Numbered from the stretch's first letter, positions 1 to 13,568 are shown. The stretch: DNA of 64,000 nt from Carnegiea gigantea (GCA_029747015.1 JAKOGI010000427.1:378501-442500); one strand, 5' to 3'. The notes: generated from the letters alone by a model not told the origin. Program-made: numbers and translations.

Positions 1-521
1 ACGCCAGCTCTTTCTTCACCTGACTTTTCCCCCCATCTTGCAAATCGTTCATTAAGGGCAGTTAAGTCTTTACGGGTAGACAAGAAATGACAGCCTCAAA
101 AGTTGTGCTAGACCAAAAGAACACCTCTAAGCAAGAACATCAACAAACTGAAAAGTGCTAATTTGAACAACACCATTTGGTAAATTTCCCAAAAAATGAA
201 TGAAAAAAATAATTAAAAAGATAAAAAAAGATTTAAAAAAAGGCCATAATGCCTGGCCCTGGATTCCCTGATCGGGAATTTGCCCCTTAGATAAAGGCGC
301 ATTTTGGGATTTCGCCATGGAGATCAAGAGATTGGATCCTCTCCCTATAGTTGAGCAAACTTTGTGGGATTTGTGAAGTATTCATCGTTAATTAATTAAT
401 TCCCTGATGACGTTTGATATATGGGAGTTGATGAATACGAATTTATAAGCGAGATTAGAAATTTATTTTAGGGAAGGAAATTTTTTTTTGCATTCTCATT
501 TACTACTGGTAAATTTGGGTA
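1..521. other. non-coding AT-rich stretch
   Basis: I see no gene here. The sequence is AT-rich with A and T runs. The only open frame (127-327, minus) is low-complexity, rich in Phe and Ile, and matches nothing I know. The stretch ends at the target duplication of the hAT element at 530. Confidence 0.6.
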
Positions 522-529
522 CATGTAAG

Positions 530-1185
530 TAGGAATGGCAGTGGGTCCTGGATCCAATTCAAATCCATCAGACCCGACTCAAACTAGAGGAATGACAGTG
601 GATCTTGGACCCAACGGGTCTTAAGTGGGTCTGAGTCCAAAGGATGTGGGTCGGGTCTGGGTCTAGATCTGAAAAATTCAGACCCAGACCCGACCCAAGA
701 TCTATTTGAGGCCCATTAATTTCTTTATAAAAAATGTACTAAATGTAATTGGCTAAAACAACTCTAAATTAGTAGGCCCTAAAGTCACTTTGCTTAGTGT
801 CGGTTGTAGAAGAAAAACTATTATGTTATGTTTCTGGACTTTGTCTTCGTGGTTTATACTAAAATATTATTTTTGGTATGTAAAACATAAGTAAAAACAA
901 TTAGTTATGGTATATGTTGCTAGAATATATTTTTATTAAATATTGTGTCTTCTAAATTCAATTACTTGTGTTTAGAATGTGGTAATTTATGTTAAGATGT
1001 GAAAAAATAATATTTAATGTGAAAAACAGTCAGGATTCGTGGATCCGCTAGACCCACGGATCTGGGTCTTGGTCCCATCTTTGCAGACCCAAGAGGTCTG
1101 GGCGGGTCTGGGTCCAGGTCCAAAAAAATTAAATGGATATGGGTTTAGATGGACCCGACCCAGACCCAACTCATTGTCATCCCTA
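530..1185. mobile_element. hAT-type MITE, TAGGAATG ends
   Basis: The ends are inverted: the left starts TAGGAATGGCAGTG and the right, read in reverse complement, starts TAGGGATGACAATG. Each end is flanked by an 8-bp target copy, CATGTAAG (522-529) and CATGCAAG (1186-1193), one mismatch. Eight-bp duplications and TAGG ends fit the hAT superfamily. There is no coding capacity. Both arms are built of GGGTC/GACCC words around an AT-rich centre. The element at 26245-26871 has nearly the same ends and is the same family. Confidence 0.8.
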
Positions 1186-1454
1186 CATGCAAGTTTGAAA
1201 TGAGAATAAAATATACTCTTGACATAAATATATTATTTAATAATTTAATTACAATTTAATCTTTTAACTCTATTTTCAATCCCAGATCCTAATACCACTC
1301 TTTCTATCTGAAATAATAATGACACTACCTCTCATGGTAATAATTTTTTATAAGAATAGACCTATAATTTTATTCTTCTATACTCATTCCATCTCATTAC
1401 AGTTACTAAAAGTAGTCAAAGATAAAGGCCCTATTTGCAATTAGCTATTCGCTA

Positions 1455-2288
<834 letters not shown>

Positions 2289-3298
2289 ATTCGCTATTAG
2301 CTGATTAGATTAGCTGTTAGTTGATTGCATTACCTATTTGACTTAGCTGATTGCATCAGTTGTTTTTTAAAAAAAGTGATTGGTAAAATTAGTTATTTCT
2401 AACAAGCTTATTTGATGAAATTTCACCTGTGCCCCTTAACATGATTTCATTACTTTTTAACAACCTAATTGTTTTTCTTGCATTTTTATTCTTCTTTTCA
2501 ACTTGAATTATGAATTATAGATTGTGACTTGTGAAATATATAAAATTACAATTATACCTCACCCAAATTTGATGTTTATTATCATAATATTTTTGTTTAA
2601 TTTGCCTTAATTTTATTTTTAGTAATAAATGAGATTTATAACATAATAACATTTAAAACAATCTACACCCCAAAATACTAATTAATCTACATTATTTCTT
2701 GAATTGAAGAAAAATTTTAAATTAAAATTATTAATTTAAACATCATGACTATCCACAACCCTTGTCTCGATAGACCAAAAAATGAACGAAAAAGTCTAAA
2801 ACAAAAGGTCCAATTTTAGCTCAAAGTTTCAATTCCATGAGAAATCCAACCCATAGAATAATTGTTGAAGGAGAACGAAAATTTAAAATGGCACCTGAAA
2901 ATATAAGTATTTGGGGTTGAAGAATTACCGTATTGGATTAACAATCCTCTAAGATGGCTTTCTCTGAGTTGAAGGAGGAGGGGTTGGAGAAGAAATACAA
3001 TGGTAGAACATAGAATGAAAAAAATGAAACAAGGAGTAGGGTTTTTGTGCTAAATGTCATAAATGTAATTATGTCAAAAGAAGGGAGGTAATACATAGTA
3101 AATTTTGTGTTTAACAGTAATAAGTTGATGCAAAAACTCTTCCAAAGAGCCTTTTCTAAATTAGCTTTTTGGATACAAAAAACTAATTCAAAAGGCTATC
3201 TAACCAAACAACTAAAAGAACTTTTTGACTAAAGTCAAACAGCTAATACCCAGAAAAAAAACTTTTTGGAGCCAAAAAGCTCTTTACCAAATAGGGCC

Positions 3299-4055
3299 AA
3301 TATATATTATGTCTTAGGTTCGACTTTCCCATTTCCTATTACATTATAATTGTATTGTGTTACTCTTTGGAGTTTTATAAACCAAAAAAAGCAATATCTA
3401 TTGACCGCTAATTCAAAAGAAAAACGTAATGAATTCAAAAATCCTAAAATCATAATCTAAATTGTTGCTCTCTTTTGTTTGAGTTGATCTAAACTATTTT
3501 TCTAATATTTCACAAAATATTTTAAATTTAGAATTTGATTAAATTTATGTGAACAAATTTAATTTGTATTGGTTTCAGAAGATATGGACACAATATCTGT
3601 ATATTTGTTATAAAATAGACAAAATGAATTATTCCTCTTATTTAATCTCCAACTTATACTTAAATAAGAGTCAGTTGGTTTGAATCTCGATCAAATTGAC
3701 TGATTTGATTTCCTTTGATGAACTTAAATGTATTTGATCATGAAAGAGGATCTAAGGGCTTAATCTCTATCAAAAAAAGTTTTCTTTGGTCTTTGAAAGT
3801 AGACAACACGCATTTGAGGTGCTTACTGTTTTCTTCTAGGGAGAGGATGCCTAAGAGTATGAGTCTTTAGAATGTCCCGGAGAGTGAGTTGGTTTTTCGA
3901 CCACATGAGTACGAGGGAGTAACGTTTTATTTATAGGGACAAATGCCCCCTGCCTACTAGGATTGGTGACTTATTTGCTTTTTTAGGTCGTTGAATGGGC
4001 ATCTAACTTGGCAATCCATTTAATTGGTAATTTAATGGTCAATTTAACCATTGAC
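3299..4055. other. non-coding stretch
   Basis: No gene or element with clear ends was seen. The sequence is AT-rich and unique-looking, with no open frame of note. Confidence 0.5.
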
Positions 4056-4058
4056 TTA

Positions 4059-4488
4059 GGTCCTATTATTTTCGACTTATTTTGCCTAAACTTATTATGA
4101 ACTGAATTTATCTAAACTTATTCTAAACTTATTTCAATCCAATACTCGAAATGCCACCACCAACCAGGTGTGGGGGGTTTGATGTGGCAACCTTACCCCT
4201 TAAATTGTAAAATTACAGAGAAATGAGTTCTAATTAACCCTATATATAGAAACCATAGACTACCTACTACTCTACAGAAATGAAGCAAAGGAAGGTTAGA
4301 AAGACATTTTGCTTTAGTTTGTACAATCCAATGTGAAAAAAATAGTCCAAACTTGCCTTATTCTGAATTGCTTGCTTAACTTATTCTAAACATATTCTGA
4401 ACTTATGTACTAAACTTATTCAGAATTTATTCTAAACTGAACTTATCTGAACTTATTCTTCAAAAAATAAGTCGAAGAGAACAGGGCC
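4059..4488. mobile_element. PIF/Harbinger-type MITE
   Basis: The left end, starting GGTCCTATTATTTTCG, and the reverse complement of the right end, starting GGCCCTGTTCTCTTCG, pair over about 25 bp with few mismatches. A 3-bp TTA duplication lies on each side (4056-4058 and 4489-4491). TTA/TAA duplications are the hallmark of PIF/Harbinger and Tourist elements. Both arms carry repeats of CTAAACTTATT and GAACTTATC. The middle (about 4141-4360) has a different base make-up and may be a later insertion. There is no coding capacity. Confidence 0.8.
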
Positions 4489-4491
4489 TTA

Positions 4492-5697
4492 GTAGTTATT
4501 TGGGCTATGACATAGAAGGCAATTTCACCCACTTTATTTAAATAAATGTAATTCATTAAATGGGCTAGCCCAAAATAATCAATTTATATTTAGTTTTTGA
4601 GATGACACATATCATCAAATTATTAGTGCCTGCAAATCGCCCCCTCAAGAATTGGCCACGTCCATGACTTTGGAGTATTTGATGCTGCCGAATCTCGAAA
4701 CTTGTTGAAAGGAGGCCATTTGTGCTTTAAGTTGTTAGATCCATCAGATCAAATTTCATGACTTGATGCAGAATCGATTAATAGGAATTAACTAGTCATC
4801 TAGCTTGACTAGGTCTTATTAAGCATGCTAATGTGCTTGAAAGCTTTTTCTTTGGCATCGGAATTTAATTTATCAAACATCATACCAAAATGTAGCCTTA
4901 ATAAAATAACGAAGTAGACTAAACTTGGACTTTTGAATTATCGGACCAAATTTTGAACATGTTGGGTGGATTTTAATCTATCAACCTTTGGAGATGATGA
5001 AATTTCCATCACTTTTGTGTTCTAAGTAAACCCTAAGAGGATGGCCTCTCTGAACCACTAACAATAAATAATGAGAGAGTTGCCTATGATATTACTTTGA
5101 ATCTCTTTGTTGCAATCTTATTATTACTTTTCAAGCCCGCACAAAACTTCATCGCTGCTACCCATGAAATTCTAAAATCATTGCACTGGTGAGGCTTCTT
5201 CACATCATCGTAATGTCAACCTCCCCAAAATTTGAGGTTCTTGTATTTATACGTGACGGTGGAACATTTTATCAGAAAGTATGGAACAATATCTAAATCA
5301 TTCACATATGGGACAAGCTGTAGTAAGGATTGAAGATTAAATGAAGCAATTCGGCAATTCTTATTATCAATTATATGCTATGATTCGGCAACAAGCTAGG
5401 CATTGTGGCAACAACATTTGTTTGGGGAACTATATTGCAAACATCTTTTCATATCGAAATGAGTTTGCTTGCACTTGTTGACCACTTAGTCCCATTTTTC
5501 AAACTATGCATTTACCTTTAACCTCTTTTGTGACATTTTTGTGATGTTCTCTATTTGTGTCACTACATGTTATTCTTTTGGGGGGGAGTTGTTTTTGTAG
5601 GCTTCTCATTTGATTTATGAAGGAACTTTCAATCCTTGAACCAAATATGTTGCCTTTCACTATGATTTATGGTCAAATATAGAGTACAAAATTCTCC
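4492..5697. other. non-coding, degenerate repeat-like sequence
   Basis: No frame longer than about 60 codons with recognisable content. The style (short diverged phrases, mixed composition) suggests very old transposon remains leading into the minisatellite block that follows, but I cannot assign a family. Confidence 0.4.
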
Positions 5698-5846
5698 AAC
5701 CTTTTGTTGGCTTGCCACATGGGCCTAGCTTAGTGACTTTCTCTATTATTCTCACCCTTGGATGGTTTGCTCGCATGGGTTCATTTTTGGTGACTTTCTC
5801 TATTATTATCACCCTTGGATGGCTTCCTCGCATTGGTCCACTTTGG
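5698..5846. repeat. 57-bp tandem repeat, about 2.6 copies
   Basis: Units starting GTGACTTTCTCTATTATT at 5733 and 5790 are nearly identical over 57 bp, and a partial, more diverged unit precedes them from about 5698. The small open frame here reads through the repeat and looks like no protein I know. Confidence 0.8.
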
Positions 5847-5854
5847 ATGAATTT

Positions 5855-6310
5855 TCCTAATTTAAAGGAGGAGGCCATATCATCGTCGTCACCAACATGC
5901 ACAAGGGGGCCTTATCGCCAACACGAAGGACATGGCTATATCGCTATTGCAACCAAATTGAAGGAAAGAGGCCTACATCACCAACATGAAAAAGGAGGAT
6001 ATGTCATCATTGCTACCAACTTAAAGCAGGAGGACTACACTGCCAGCACAAAGGAAGAGCTTATGCTCCATTGCTTCTAACTTAGAAGAGGACTAAGTCA
6101 TTGCCAACACGAAAGAGGTGGCTATGCTGGCACTGCTACCAACTTATAGGAGGTCTAGCCTCCAACTCAAAGGAGGAGGCTATGTTGTCACTATTACCAA
6201 TTAGTAGGAGACTCGAAGGAGAATGTCGTGACATGAAGGAGGAGACTCTATCACTATTATCACCAACTAAAAAGAGGAGGCTTATGTCACCATTGCCTCC
6301 ATCTTGACGG
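5855..6310. repeat. degenerate minisatellite, AAGGAGGAGG units
   Basis: The phrase AAAGGAGGAGG, followed by a version of CATTGCTACCAAC, recurs at irregular spacing of some 30 to 65 bp. Units are diverged from each other, so the array is old. The overlapping open frames on both strands are produced by the repeat and are not called as genes. Confidence 0.65.
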
Positions 6311-6364
6311 AGTCCTAAGAGCATTGCAACTTAAACAATGTAAGAGTTGGCTAGCGCATAAAAA

Positions 6365-6823
6365 AGTCATAAGTTTTGATGACTTGAGGCCCATGAACTT
6401 TAACGACTTGGAATTTTACCACTTTTTGAATATGTAAGATCATCTTTAACGATATGAAAGCCAACTTAGTCCTTTGAGAGTCAGTAGCTCTAATAATTTG
6501 GAGGTCTTGAACTTTGAAGACTTGAGAGTCTTCAGCTTTAATGACTTGGGAAGTCTTAAACTTTGACGATTTGAGAGTCTTTAACTTTATTGCCTTAAGA
6601 GATTTTAACTTTGATGACTTAGAAGTATTGAACTTTGATGACTTCAGAGGCTTTTAACCTTGCTATCTTGGGATACATTAACTTTGATGGCCTGAGAGTC
6701 ATGAACTAGGATGATTTAGGAATCCTTGACTTTGAAGACTTGAGAATATTGAACTTTAATGATTAAAAGTCATGAATTTTGATGACTTGGGAGTCCTAAA
6801 CTTTAATAACTTAGAACTATTGA
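6365..6823. repeat. minisatellite of GACTTGGGAGTC type, left part
   Basis: Diverged units of about 30 bp repeat the theme GACTTGAGAGTC then TTGAACTTTGATGACTT. The array stops at about 6820 and resumes with the same theme at about 12106, on the far side of the LTR element. This shows that one array was split by that insertion. Confidence 0.85.
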
Positions 6824-7757
6824 TGATGAACATCATATATGCATGGATAATTTGAGTGTTTTAGAGTGATTTTAGGGGATTAGTGTGCTTATTTATGTGA
6901 TTTATGCCCTATATCTACTATTATGCTTAGATTTCACTTGTTTTAAGAGCTTTGTAGATTTTGACTTTGTGAGCCCAAGATTTATGAGCGGATGAATTAT
7001 TTTGAGGCCTTATAGGCAAAGAAGGAAGCAAAAGAGGCATAGAGACATCTAATACGAACATGGCATGGTCAGTACCACGGGTCCAAGAGGTTTCATGATG
7101 AGGCAGCAAGAAGAACAAAAGAAGACAATATACGTAGAGGCCACCACAGCTAGGCCGTTATGGCGACCATGTATTGTAGTGGACCCTATGGATTGTTGGA
7201 GTGCCCCCTCTCTCCGTGATTTCTTACTTTCTTCGCGATTGTTCATTGCACAAGCATTTTTGAGGTTAGGGAACCTTGAATTCCACTATAAAAGCCTTGT
7301 TTGCAGCCTTCCTTAGGATCCATTTCACCAAAATCCACCATCTTAGATTAGTTTTTTTTTTTTCACCCTTCGAGAGAGTTTGAGGAAAAAGAAGAAGAAG
7401 ATTTGCTAAGGAAACGCAGATCAGGCAAGCATTAAAAAATCAAAGCATCATCACGGAAACTAATCACCTCCTTCACTTTCTTTTCCTCATCTATCAACTA
7501 GATTTATTTCAGTTTGTAATTCGATTTATTTGTCATGTTTGAGTAGATTTTTTCAACTTCGGGATTTTATTGCCTTTGAATGATTTTCGCCAATCAATTC
7601 CTAGGCTTTTATTTTCCATTGGTTTGTTCTTATTTTACTTAGATTAGATGTGCTAAATTATCTGCATTGCTTAACTTATCTTGAGGGAAGAAAGTTTGGT
7701 AGATTGATCCAATCCTTGTGGGAGATGACTTTGATTGGCCAAAATACAATTGTAGAC
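6824..7757 (+). repeat. 5' LTR of the LARD-like element
   Basis: It aligns along its length with 10777-12100: shared blocks include the start, TTTATGCCCTAT, GATGAGGCAGCAAGAAGAAC and its partner, and TTGCAGCCTTCCTT, down to the TATCTTGAGGGA block near the end. Compared with the right LTR it lacks about 400 bp between the TTTCGCC region (about 7590) and AATCAATTCCTAGG. A likely promoter motif, CTATAAAAGC, lies near 7284, with GTAATAAAAGC at the matching place in the right copy. Confidence 0.8.
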
Positions 7758-8227
7758 TGGGGGGTGCTATCAACGTTTCTCGATATGTTTAGCTACGTAT
7801 TTTGTTTTCTTCGAAAAAACCGAATCAAAAAAATTAGAAAATAATTTAAAAAACACAATGGCAATTTTCCATTTCCCTTAATTCGAGCATGAATTATTTT
7901 AGAGGTACTTTAAATGGATAAATGCTATTCTTACTCAATGTGATTATTGTGTAGGTAAATAGAAAATTTTAGACATTGTTGATAAGGGTGTAAATAGTGA
8001 AACATGAGCTTTTTTAGAATATTGGGCTTTTTATGGTAAAAGTATTGATGAAGCATGGCATTTGCTTAAGTGGCTTGCTTGGCATTCTTTAAATTTGAGA
8101 AGGCTAGTTGACTTCCCGAGTGTTCTTTCCCTAGCCCTTGTGCTTTTCATTCTAGATCTTATTATTTGGAGCAATTTATTGTGCTTTTTGGTGTGACATG
8201 TGTAATTCTTCTAACTAAGACATAAAT

Positions 8228-8671
8228 TTGTATCCTTATTATGCATGTTATGCTCAACCAGATTGTGCATCTCCCAAAGACAATATTGATGTTGTTTTGA
8301 CCTTACTTGATTCATCATTTCCTAACTTAGTGCATGGGGCTCGAGATAGGTGGGCCTTTGGGTTTGTTGTGAGGTTTGTTGTTAACGGTGTATGTTATGA
8401 GTTAGAAAATACTTTAGATGAGATCGACAATCTGGCTGAGGCTCCTTTGGTGGGGTTATGTGATATCTATTTGCATAAGGAGCTTCTTAGTCTTAGTTTT
8501 GATAATGTTTTCTCCAATCCCCTTAACCATTCACATATTTCTACTCTTTGTTTATTACACATTAATACCCTTAAGTGTTGCATTGAGCAGCCTATTAATA
8601 CTCATGTCATGTGTGAAAATTATTTAGATATAGGTTATAAAGATAACGTGTTTGATATGCTTGGCTTTTGA
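8228..8671 (+). CDS. unassigned open frame, 147 codons, in the LARD interior
   Basis: This frame lies about 470 bp downstream of the element's primer site, where gag would be in an autonomous relative. The product would be acidic to neutral, with several Cys and Asp-rich stretches (residues 20-45 and 65-85). I see no zinc knuckle, no aspartic protease motif and no reverse transcriptase motif, and I do not recognise the protein. The following 300 bp reads as further protein-like sequence broken by stops, so this may be the longest surviving part of a larger old gene. It may also be a chance frame. I infer no function. Confidence 0.3.
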   Translation: MYPYYACYAQPDCASPKDNIDVVLTLLDSSFPNLVHGARDRWAFGFVVRFVVNGVCYELENTLDEIDNLAEAPLVGLCDIYLHKELLSLSFDNVFSNPLNHSHISTLCLLHINTLKCCIEQPINTHVMCENYLDIGYKDNVFDMLGF

Positions 8672-10776
8672 TGATTACGTGTCCCTGGGTTACTTTAAAA
8701 GGCATGATCCCTCCATTTGACCCTCATTGTGAATACCTAGAAAACTTGCCTAGAAAAGTTATATAGACTACATTCTCTAAGCTTTCCTATGATTTTTCCA
8801 CGACCTTTGATAAAGTTAAGAGGAAACCTATTCTATTTGATGTGCATTTTCTTATTGCATCTTACCTTATATTTTTCTAAATTATGGTCACAGGTGTTTG
8901 ACAAGCTCATGCATGCTTTGACAGCATCTCATGTGGAGACCAAAGTCTTGAATGCTGTGATGGAGTGGATGATGCTTCATGTGCCCTGGTTATCATGAGG
9001 CCTTAGCTTAGGTGCCCCTAGCACCCAACCTAGTGAGAGTGTGATCTTTTGTTTCTCCCTTCCCTTCTTCTCGTTTATTTTTTTCTGAATAATGCTTTGT
9101 CTAAGCATGGGAGAAATATAATTTTCATATTTTGCATTTTGGTTTTTGTTTGGATGCTAGTTAGGGCATGTAGTTTTAGATTTCCTTTTGTTTGCATCGA
9201 CGTCCAGTTGGTTGCATTTAATTGCATTTTAGGTCTACTTTTTTAGGATTGCTTATAGGGATGCTATGGATTAGTTAAAGATTTCCTCCGATGATGTCTT
9301 TGCTAGGCATGATGATGAACTTTTGATGAATGGCCTCTTGCCGTGAAAAAAAAAAATAAAACAAAATTGTGAAGGTTTGTGGTTGTCTCTAGTTTTATCC
9401 CTTGTCTTAATTGAGAATTATGTCATCCCTTTGAGTCCTTGGTACTCATGTTGGTATATGTGTTTACTTTCATGGGCTAGATGAGATCATGGTTGATATC
9501 CCATGATATTTTTAGCCTTATTTGGATTAATCATCATATTTAGTCTCATATTCTTTTACGTGTGTGACTATTCCAAGTTACATATCTAGAACTTGCCCAG
9601 ATTCCTATTCAAACCACATTTGCATGTGCATATTTGATAATGTGATAGAGGTATTCGTTTTTTGGTTATTAACAGCATAGCCAAATAGCCAGCCTTGTAT
9701 TACATGTTTGTCCCTTTGTGCTAACCGCATTGGGCTTATACCTATCTTTATTATGACCCCTTCTATTTTAGCCCTAGGCTATACCTATATTCCTACCTTT
9801 AAACCAAGTCTATGGAGCATCACTTCATGTGTGTCATGGATAGATTTGGGGTTGTTTGCAATGGCCTTGGTATGCTAGTTTGTTAAGGGGTTAATAAAAT
9901 TGTGCATTGGATTTGTTCCCTCTTCTTTGGGTTGTTTTCACATATATTTAGAATAAGTTGACATATGTCCGCACTATGCCTTCCAACATTGGAAATTCAT
10001 TTTCTTTTCACTCTCACAAAAAAAAACGAAGAAGAAAAAACTAATGTTGAAAAAGAAGGAGAAAAAAGAAGAAAAAGAGAGAAAAAAAAATTTTGATTGG
10101 CATTGATGACATGTATTAACTTATGTTCTTTCTTATGTCGACTCATTTCATACTTGATTCTTGGGGTGTGTTTATATTATATTGTTTGCATTGGGAAGGT
10201 TCATGAGTTTTATGGTTCTACTTAGCTATTAGCTCCATATTGCCCAAATGCATTTGTCTACTTCCTCCCCTTTACTCTTTAGCTCATATTATAACCCATG
10301 TAAGGTCCTCTTAATCGTCATGTGCATATTGCATCTTAGCAGTGGAGAATTAGAGTGTCTTGGCAAGCCCATGGTAAATGACATCATTCGATAGAGTCTT
10401 GAGCAAACGCATGCTACATTTGAAATACGTAAGTGGGAATGATCTACATTTCCTAACAGTGAGGCTCTAGTGGTCCATTTTGTTCTACTCAATTCCATGT
10501 GCTTGCATGTCATTCTTTGTGGTTCTTTAAGGGTCATCATGTTTGATGTCAGGCTCATGTTTTTAAAATTCTTTAAAAACCTTTACTTTCTTTTGATTTT
10601 GAAATATTTTGTGCACTAATTAAGGTTGCCATTGATTGATATTGTTGGTAGCCATGTGCTATTAGTTACCCAGCTTAAGGAGGTTGTGTTTTTGAATCCT
10701 AAATACATTTCCCCATGTCGGTTTATCTAGACTTTAGTTTTGCTTAGGGACAAGCAAAGGTTTAAGCATGGCGGAG

Positions 10777-12100
10777 TAATAAACGTCATATATGCATAGA
10801 TAATTTGAGTCTGTAGGAGTCATTTTAGGGGATTAATGTGCTTATTTATGTAATTTATGCCCTATTTCTATTATCATGCTTAGGTTTTGGTTGTTTTGAG
10901 AACGTTTACAGATTTTGACTTGGTAAGCCCGAGGTATATGAGTGGAATAGTTATTTTGGAGGCCATTATACTAAAGAAGGAAGCCAAAGAGACTTAAAGA
11001 CATCTAACATGGACACATCATGGTCAGTACCACAATTCGGAAACTTCTAGAATGAGGCAGCAAGAAGAACAAAAGAGTGACAACATAGGTAGAGGCCACC
11101 ACGGACAAGCCGTAGTGGTGACCACATACTGCGGTAGACCCTATGGGTTGTCTTGGTGGCCCCCTTTCTCCATGGTTTCCTACTTTCTTCGCGGTTGTTC
11201 GTTTTCCAATTGTTTTTGAGATTAAGCAATGTTGAATTTCGTAATAAAAGCCTCATTTGCAGCCTTCCTTGGGATCCATTTCACCAAAATCCAACATTTT
11301 AGATTATTTTTTTTCACCCTTAGAGAGATTTTGAGGAAGATGAAGAAGAAGATTTGCAAGGGAACCACGAATTAGGCATGCATCGAAAGATCAAAGCATC
11401 ACCACAGAAACTAGGCATCACTTTCTCCTTCTTTTCCTCATCTCTCAATTAGATTAATTTTTAGTTTGTAATTGGATTTGTTTATCATGTTTGCATGGAT
11501 TTCTTCAACTTAGGGATTTCATTGCTTTTGAATGAGTTTCGCTTGTTTATGGCTGTTGAATCCTTTGAACCCTTGTTGATTACACATTTAATCTATTGTA
11601 GAGGTTTGTTTAAGTGGGTGATTTAGTCAATTGGTTTATTTGTCTTAGATATTGAAGAGGACTGAAAGATGAAGTTTGATATTAGAATGCCAGGACTAGA
11701 CTTGATTATGTACATTCTGCAGAATTATTTGCCATTAGAGAGAGCTTAATTGATAATCTTCATGCTTGATGTGTCTAGATTGATTAAATAGCTCGAAAGT
11801 CAGGGCTTCACTGATTTTATGCATTTAGCTACAGTGAAAGAGAGTAGTGATACATTAGATTATTGCTCTTTAAATTATTCAATTTAGTAAAATGAGTTTT
11901 GCAATCACTTGAAATGGATCATTTTGCAAATCAATTCATAGGATTTTATCTTCTATCAATTTATTCTTAATTTATTACATTAAATTTCCCAAATTATTTG
12001 CATTGCTTAGCCTATCTTGAGGGAATAAATCTCGATAGATTGATCTAGTCCTATTGAGATACGACCTTGATTTGCTATAATGTTATCGTGTACTTGTGTT
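10777..12100 (+). repeat. 3' LTR of the LARD-like element
   Basis: About 1.32 kb, matching 6824-7757 at both ends and carrying an extra block of about 400 bp (roughly 11540-11930) absent from the left copy. It is preceded by a GGGACAAGCAAAGG phrase and a short purine stretch. The many substitutions and indels between the two LTRs mark an old insertion. Confidence 0.8.
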
Positions 12101-12400
12101 CCTATAACTTGAACCTTTGAAGACCTGAGAGTCTTGAACTTTGTTGACTTGGGAGCCTTTAACTATGATGATTTAGGAGTCCTTAACTTTAAAGACTTAG
12201 GAGTGTTGGACTTTGTTGACATGGAAGTCTTTAACTTTAAGGAATTGGAAGCCTAGAACTTTGATGACTGTGAAGTCTCAAGCTTTAATGACTTAGGAGT
12301 TCTTAACTTTGAAGACTTAGAAATCTTGAATTTTGATAACTTGAATGTTTTGAATTTTGACAACTTGGTAGTCTCTTACTTTGAGTGACTTGGAAGTTTG
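12101..12400. repeat. minisatellite of GACTTGGGAGTC type, right part
   Basis: The array broken at 6820 continues here with the same theme of about 30 bp, for example GACTTGGGAGCC and CTTGAACTTTG variants. It ends at about 12400, where decayed gypsy sequence begins. Confidence 0.8.
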
Positions 12401-12479
12401 CCCTATGAACATCCATTTTAGGTAGTTTTTTTTGCTGATCTTTATAGATGATTAATCAAATTCTTCAGTGCCTTCTTTG

Positions 12480-13568
12480 CCTATTATGAAATTTCCCTCC
12501 TTTGCAAGTTAGATTTTTTGTTCTTTGAATACCTTGCACTTCTCTATAGAATAATAATTGATAATTTTATGACACTTGTAGTATCTAAGATCATTAGTTC
12601 TTTCAATTTCTTTGAGAGGCTTTGACTCTGGCTGTTCTGTAAGTCCCTTCTCAAGACGTCTATCAAGCATTTCTAGTGCGCTAAACTTAGAATAAGGATA
12701 TTTCTTCTCTTTAGAGTATATGAACATGGAGCTTTTATTTCTTGGTGACATTATTGACTTGTCATTGTTGAACCATCTTCTATAGCATATAAAATAACCT
12801 CATGAGCTTGTGTTGCTAATTCATGGAAGTTCTTGGGCTTGCTCACTTATAAAGCATATAATATGCTACAATCCATCCCATGAGCACACAACATAACTAT
12901 AGAAGACAAAGGCAAGTGGTCTTTGCATTTAAAGAGAGGGCACACTAACAATTCATGTAATTAATGACCGGCTCCTTGTCAATTGCTTAGTGTCGATCAA
13001 CTCACTTATGCTGATTTTATGATGTGTGTTATAAAAGCGACTCAAGATATTATTTTTTATTAGCTCCTAGCTATCAATGGATGTAGAAACAAGGTTTGCG
13101 TACTAATCGAATGTACGGCCTTTTGAGAGATCACATGAATTGCTTCATTAAAAGGTCGACACCTATGCTAACATTATTGTGTGTTCCAATAAAGTGCGAT
13201 GTATGTTATTTTGGGTTCCCTTTGCCATCAAATCGATGAAATTTTGGAAGCTAGTGTCCATAAGGCATACATAATACATCAATCCTTTTCGTATGAGACT
13301 TGTTAACAGTGAGTTCTATGAGAGCCTCCTCCTAGATGGACCTTCACCACATCAACTATCAAGTTTTGGATTCCCTTGATGGACATCAAACTCAATGATA
13401 AGCCTTTTTTTACTTTGGGCTCTTCATTAGAGCCTTCACTGTCTTTGTTATCTAAGCCATGTTAGAGGATTCAAATGACCGCTTCTTCAATTTCTTTGCT
13501 AAATCAATGATCTATATATTTTGACGCATGATTTGGGCATCCTTTTTTGCATTCTCCTTAGATAGTAA
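12480..13568 (-). pseudogene. decayed Ty3/gypsy gag fragment
   Basis: Read on the minus strand, the frame at 12509-12751 ends with a Cys/His-rich segment (YKCHKI... then EKCKVFKEQ) that fits the C-terminal Cys/His motif of a plant gypsy gag-polyprotein family. Upstream (higher coordinates, near 12780-12880) broken frames read as the CxHGMD...L..L..SKPKNFHELATQAHE type phrase of the same family, with a stop inside. No pol follows on the low-coordinate side, where the minisatellite lies. The gag is cut at 13568 by the outer end of the Athila-like LTR, so that element may have landed in it. It is not functional. Confidence 0.7.

Larger units (their letters stand above)
6824..12100 (+). mobile_element. 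old non-autonomous LTR retrotransposon (LARD-like)
   Basis: Two long direct repeats, about 6824-7757 and 10777-12100, behave as LTRs. Before the right one stands GGGACAAGCAAAGG, then a purine-rich stretch, then the LTR start near ATAAACGTCATATATGC; this arrangement is typical of Tat/Athila-type gypsy elements in plants. After the left repeat, GGTGCTATCAACG near 7763 fits a decayed primer site of the TGGCGCC type. The 3-kb interior has no reverse transcriptase, integrase or protease that I can see, only an unassigned open frame at 8228-8671. It sits inside a minisatellite. The target duplication is uncertain (ACTAT at 6816 against CCTAT at 12101). The ends are good to about 10 bp. Confidence 0.75.

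Noticed and set aside
5712..6324. Open frames on both strands over the minisatellites
   Set aside because: They follow the repeat units and look like no protein.
6816..12105. ACTAT/CCTAT as the duplication of the LARD-like element
   Set aside because: Four of five matches is weak and the LTR ends are uncertain by several bases, so it is mentioned only as possible.
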